From Liolophura sinensis (Eukaryota; Mollusca; Polyplacophora; Chitonida; Chitonidae): a DNA stretch of 64,000 bases. The notes below the pieces were generated by a model. The model had not been told where the DNA came from. It was given only the letters and a program-made list of their open reading frames with translations, and ran no database searches. The DNA lies in contig NC_088303.1 in assembly GCF_032854445.1 (NCBI RefSeq), forward strand, positions 7,695,501 through 7,759,500, in the 5' to 3' direction. The translations under genes and the position numbers were made by a program. This document shows positions 61,701-64,000 of the stretch, in pieces (position 1 is the first letter of the stretch; every line of letters begins with the position of its first letter).

Positions 61701-62612
61701 GTGGAATTGTCAGAGTCTCAAGCAATGTCCACATGTTTCATGTTTATGTGAGAGTGGAATTGTCAGAGTCTCGAGCAATGCCCACATGTTTCATGTTTAT
61801 GTGGGAGTGGAATTGTCAGAGTCTCGAGCAATGCCCACATGTTTCACGTTTTTGTGGGATTGGGATTGTCAGAGTCTCGAGCAATGCCCACACGTTTCAA
61901 GTAATTCTTTTTACACTCAGCTGTTTTTCTGCTGTGTTGTCTTGGCCGTTAACACACCTATCCTACTAAGTATCTCTTCTGGCATGGCAAGGAAGAATGT
62001 AGCCTAAACTAGTAATTAAAACATGTTTGGTGTAAATGTGCAACTGTTAAAGGTTGTAACGGACGACTGTTATGAAGAAGGGGTTTTGGGATATGGTAGT
62101 ATTAAAACAACAATCCAGTAAATACATCTAAAGAGGCAGACACATTAATTGCCTTGGAAGAATTTTATTCTGAAAACTGTTTTGGCTTTTTTGTTTTGTT
62201 TTTTTTTTTGTTAAAAAGTTTTTGCAAAAATTGCAAAAACGTGTCGTGACAGTGATTAGCATATGGCTTCCTTTGCATCATATGGCCATAAAATTTTGAA
62301 AATCTTCTCAGTTTTGTCTTGAAACAACCTTTGTGCTACTTTGCCAAATTTAGTAATTAATTAGCATTGAGTAATTAAGGCGCATACCAATCAGTGCTGT
62401 AAATCTAAGATTGTGAATGCCTAATAAGATAGGAAATATATTATTGGATTAAAATTGTACAAGTTCCAGTTGTTATAGATGACTGTGTTTTGTCTTTGCA
62501 TAGATGTGGGTTCCGTGGTGGCTACACAGAAGTCATCAATCTAGATCCAGATGTCAAATACCAACTTTCCAAATCTGTGTCTGCCAAACTCTGCCCTTCA
62601 GTTATAGGACAG
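46777..62612 (+). CDS. GPT2: Alanine aminotransferase, first nine exons (3' end beyond window)
   Basis: Exons: 46777-46992, 50176-50265, 50592-50700, 52901-53031, 53870-53986, 57474-57603, 58779-58858, 59321-59454, 62504-62612. All introns are GT-AG and phases join, giving 372 codons; vertebrate ALT2 is about 520 aa, so roughly 150 residues lie past the window. It catalyses PLP-dependent L-alanine + 2-oxoglutarate to pyruvate + L-glutamate. Visible motifs: [10 protein letters not shown] (exon 1), [14 protein letters not shown] (exon 2), LSTGASDGI phosphate-site loop (about 173-180), IPQYPLY (exon 5), NPGNPTG (259-265), ILADE with the pyridine-N Asp at 290, [11 protein letters not shown]-type [13 protein letters not shown] with the Schiff-base Lys331, and CGFRGGY (exon 9). 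An in-frame TAA at 46759-46761 precedes the ATG. Residues 1-43 are rich in Arg, Lys and Ser, with few acidic residues, fitting a mitochondrial presequence. A second in-frame Met (46906, MNPHVK) could give a cytosolic form. The symbol denotes orthology to the ALT pair, not a settled GPT/GPT2 assignment. Confidence 0.95.
46993..50175. other. Intron 1 of alanine aminotransferase
   Basis: 3.2 kb of AT-rich intron. It contains a degenerate SINE tail at about 49430-49500 (AAAGCACCATTGAAACAAAT). No conserved coding sequence is seen. Confidence 0.7.
50880..52665. repeat. 65-bp minisatellite, about 27 copies, in intron 3
   Basis: Unit: TGTACAGGCAGGGCTGACAG, GCTGTTTCATCAAGCATGGT, TGTACAACATAAATGTACCT, GTGCG. 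Copies are highly homogeneous, differing mainly at a few fixed sites (CTGTTTC/CTATTTC/CTGCTTC; ATCAAG/ATCCAG/ATCTAG). Confidence 0.97.
53032..53150 (+). repeat. 66-bp tandem duplication including the exon 4 donor
   Basis: The donor AAG/GTAAGGCAGCTGGTA at 53031/53032 is repeated 66 bp downstream as AAAGGTAAGCAGCTGGTA (GT at 53098), and following sequence (GAGGTACACCTACATGT) is shared. Use of the second donor would include an in-frame TGA. Confidence 0.8.
53610..53866. repeat. ~59-bp repeat, four copies, in intron 4
   Basis: Units such as ATGATTCAGTTTACTGCTAC followed by CTGTATTGAATATGTTCCCT and a CATCTTTATGTCTTGTCTTG-type end. It reaches the exon 5 acceptor polypyrimidine tract. Confidence 0.8.
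54390..54671 (+). mobile_element. Full-length tRNA-derived SINE with 13-bp target-site duplication
   Basis: Target duplication CCTGTATTGTCTG at 54390-54402 and 54659-54671. The head holds a box A-like TGGCTCAGTCGGTTAGCG and a box B-like GAGTTCAAGTC. Body CTGCGGATGGTTGTGGGTTT, then GGCCGCCGTCGTATAAGTGA and tail CCAATCAAATAAATAAAT. It lies in intron 5, inserted in the edge of the 23-bp minisatellite. Confidence 0.92.
54672..57185. repeat. 23-bp minisatellite, roughly 110 copies, in intron 5
   Basis: Unit TGTAGTATCTGTGTCATTAG + TCC with recurrent variants (TGTGGCATT, TGTGACATT, GAAGTATC, GGTATC). Marker variants show a 697-bp internal duplication: CTGTGGCATTTGTCCTGTAG at 55381 and 56078, and again at 55695 and 56392. 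A few units also lie 5' of the SINE. Confidence 0.97.
57604..58778. other. Intron 6 of alanine aminotransferase
   Basis: Contains a (CT)n/(CTGT)n tract at about 58250-58325. Otherwise unique. Confidence 0.7.
59516..59875. repeat. 10-bp repeat (TCCTCCCTAG-type) in intron 8
   Basis: About 35 degenerate units of TCCTCCCTAG/TCCTGCCTAA. Strongly pyrimidine-rich on plus. Confidence 0.9.
60640..61905. repeat. 53-bp minisatellite, about 23 copies, in intron 8
   Basis: Unit: GAGCAATGCCCACATGTTTC, ATGTTTATGTGGGAGTGGAA, TTGTCAGAGTCTC. Because 53 is not a multiple of three and the unit has no stop in any plus frame, all three frames stay open for hundreds of bases (up to about 230 codons) and encode the same cycling peptide. 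It sits between aminotransferase exons 8 and 9, so it is intronic repeat, not a gene. Confidence 0.95.
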
Positions 62613-63140
62613 GTGAGCAGTGAGCAATTGAAAACCCTCAACAAAGTTGTATTGTAAGGATGGCCTAATGGAAACATTTACCTGTGCTCCGCATAACATT
62701 TTGTTCATTTGTTGTCTGAAGTTTAGACAAAACTTCAAGGATTAGTGTCCTGATTTAACTCCTGGTCAAAATTATAAAGTTTATAACCTGTTTAAACAGC
62801 ATGTTACCAGGAGGGATTCTGAGAAACTCAATAATGACTTTAAATCCACCAACAATAGATCTACTGCCCTGGCTGATCCCAAGCCGTCCACCGTCCAGCA
62901 TTCTGAACAGCCTATACCTATAGGGCCATACAGCCTATTAGAGTATATAGATTTGCTACATGTGCATTTATCAGTTTTCAGTTCGGTCAATAGTATTTTA
63001 TAACCAGAGTGTGCATATGCCATTGTGGAGTTTATTTGTATTTGTCTCGCAGCTTTCAGCTGTGAAGGTATGGCTGTTTTGGTGAGTCCAATATCCTTCT
63101 GTCTTGTGCTGTAAGTCGGTTCCTTCATGTGGGCCAAGGG

Positions 63141-63390
63141 TCCTCTGTGGCTTACTTGGTTAGCACACTAGCACAGCCTAATGACCCAGAAGTCTCTCAC
63201 CAATGCAGTTGCTGTGAGTTCATGCTGGCCTCCTCTCCGGACGTGGTGAGGTCTGCCAACAAGCTACAGATGGTCGTAGGTTTCCCCCAGGCTCTGCCCG
63301 GTTTCCTCCCACCGCAATGCTGGCCACGGTCGTATAAGTGAAATACTTGTGAGTGCAGCGTAAAACACCAATCAAATGAATAAATATAAC
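63141..63390 (+). mobile_element. Full-length SINE in intron 9
   Basis: tRNA-like head GGCTTACTTGGTTAGCACAC, body AGATGGTCGTAGGTTTCCCC, tail GTCGTATAAGTGAAATACTT and CACCAATCAAATGAATAAAT. Same orientation as the host gene. Confidence 0.88.
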
Positions 63391-63744
63391 AGCCAAAGAT
63401 AAATAGGGCCAAATCGTCTGGAAACTTGAAGAAACTAACTCCAGGTTTCTTCAACGACCTGTTTTTACAACAGTAAAGTGAACAGCAAATCATTTCGTGG
63501 AGAAATTCAATTTGCTTGTTGTCACTCTTGTAGCTGTTTTTAACACTGACTTGAATGATATAATTTGGCAGAAACTACCAAGTGTTGGCAAAAAAAAATG
63601 CATCAAACCAGCCTCGTTATCTAATGATTTTAGGTGGAATATTACTCTGATTACTGTACCTTTTTTCAATATTTTTGGCACTCAGTTTAACAATATATAG
63701 AGGGGTAAATAATTATGAATAAATGATGAATCTGCTCACTAATC

Positions 63745-64000
63745 CTTTAGTAAATCATTTGTATGAAATATGCTACCTACAGAAATCATTTGTATGAAAT
63801 ATACTACGTGCAGAAATCATTGGTATGAAATATGCTATCTACAGAAATCATTGGTATGAAATATGCTATCTACAGAAATCATTTGTATGAAATATACTAC
63901 CTAAAGAAATCATTTGTGTGAAATATACTACCTAAAGAAATCATTTGTATGAAATATACTACCTACAGAAATCATTTGTATGAAATATACTACCTGCAGA
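63745..64000. repeat. 31-bp minisatellite running off the window end
   Basis: About eight copies of ACAGAAATCATTTGTATGAA + ATATACTACCT with few variants, in aminotransferase intron 9. Its right end is outside the window. Confidence 0.95.

Overview
The window is animal nuclear DNA: intron-rich genes, GT-AG splice sites, large tandem-repeat blocks and many tRNA-derived SINE copies. The SINE tail type (a TAAGTGAAATATTCTTGAGT core running into CAATCAAATAAATAAA-like ends) and the gene set fit a lophotrochozoan, most likely a mollusc. That assignment is inference; no species marker is present.

Two conserved genes can be modelled exon by exon. On the minus strand (19440 to 11727) lies a complete 11-exon phospholipase B-like gene (PLBD family, lysosomal Ntn-hydrolase fold), with a dense GATA-motif cluster directly upstream of its start. 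On the plus strand (46777 to 62612, continuing past the window) lie the first nine exons of a mitochondrial-type alanine aminotransferase. Every exon junction in both models keeps phase, and the key residues are present.

Between them, at 23.4-33.0 kb, is a small secreted Cys-rich protein gene on the minus strand (156 aa, three Cys-rich modules, one exon each). It is present twice as a ~4.5 kb direct duplication whose halves sit on either side of a 200-N assembly gap. Copy A is intact; copy B has single-base deletions in exons 3 and 4. Either a young tandem duplication with a dying copy or an uncollapsed second haplotype would explain this.

Mobile DNA: a decayed minus-strand transposon-type protein with C2H2 motifs (37.4-39.05 kb); a 4.6 kb segment bounded by 57-58 bp inverted repeats and carrying decayed Cys-rich and PHD-like coding sequence (42.0-46.7 kb), whose right end lies 117 bp from the alanine aminotransferase start codon; a short MITE in a PLBD intron; and about a dozen SINE copies.

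Tandem repeats take up a large share of the window: a 51-bp array (2.65-3.1 kb), a two-phase 62/37-bp satellite (4.9-8.6 kb), a 103-bp array (16.0-16.6 kb), a 43-bp array with a 152-bp higher-order unit (19.8-22.1 kb), a 24-bp array (34.5 kb), and in the aminotransferase introns arrays of 65, 59, 23, 10, 53 and 31 bp. Apart from the TE remnants, the rest of the intergenic DNA shows nothing I can support as genic.
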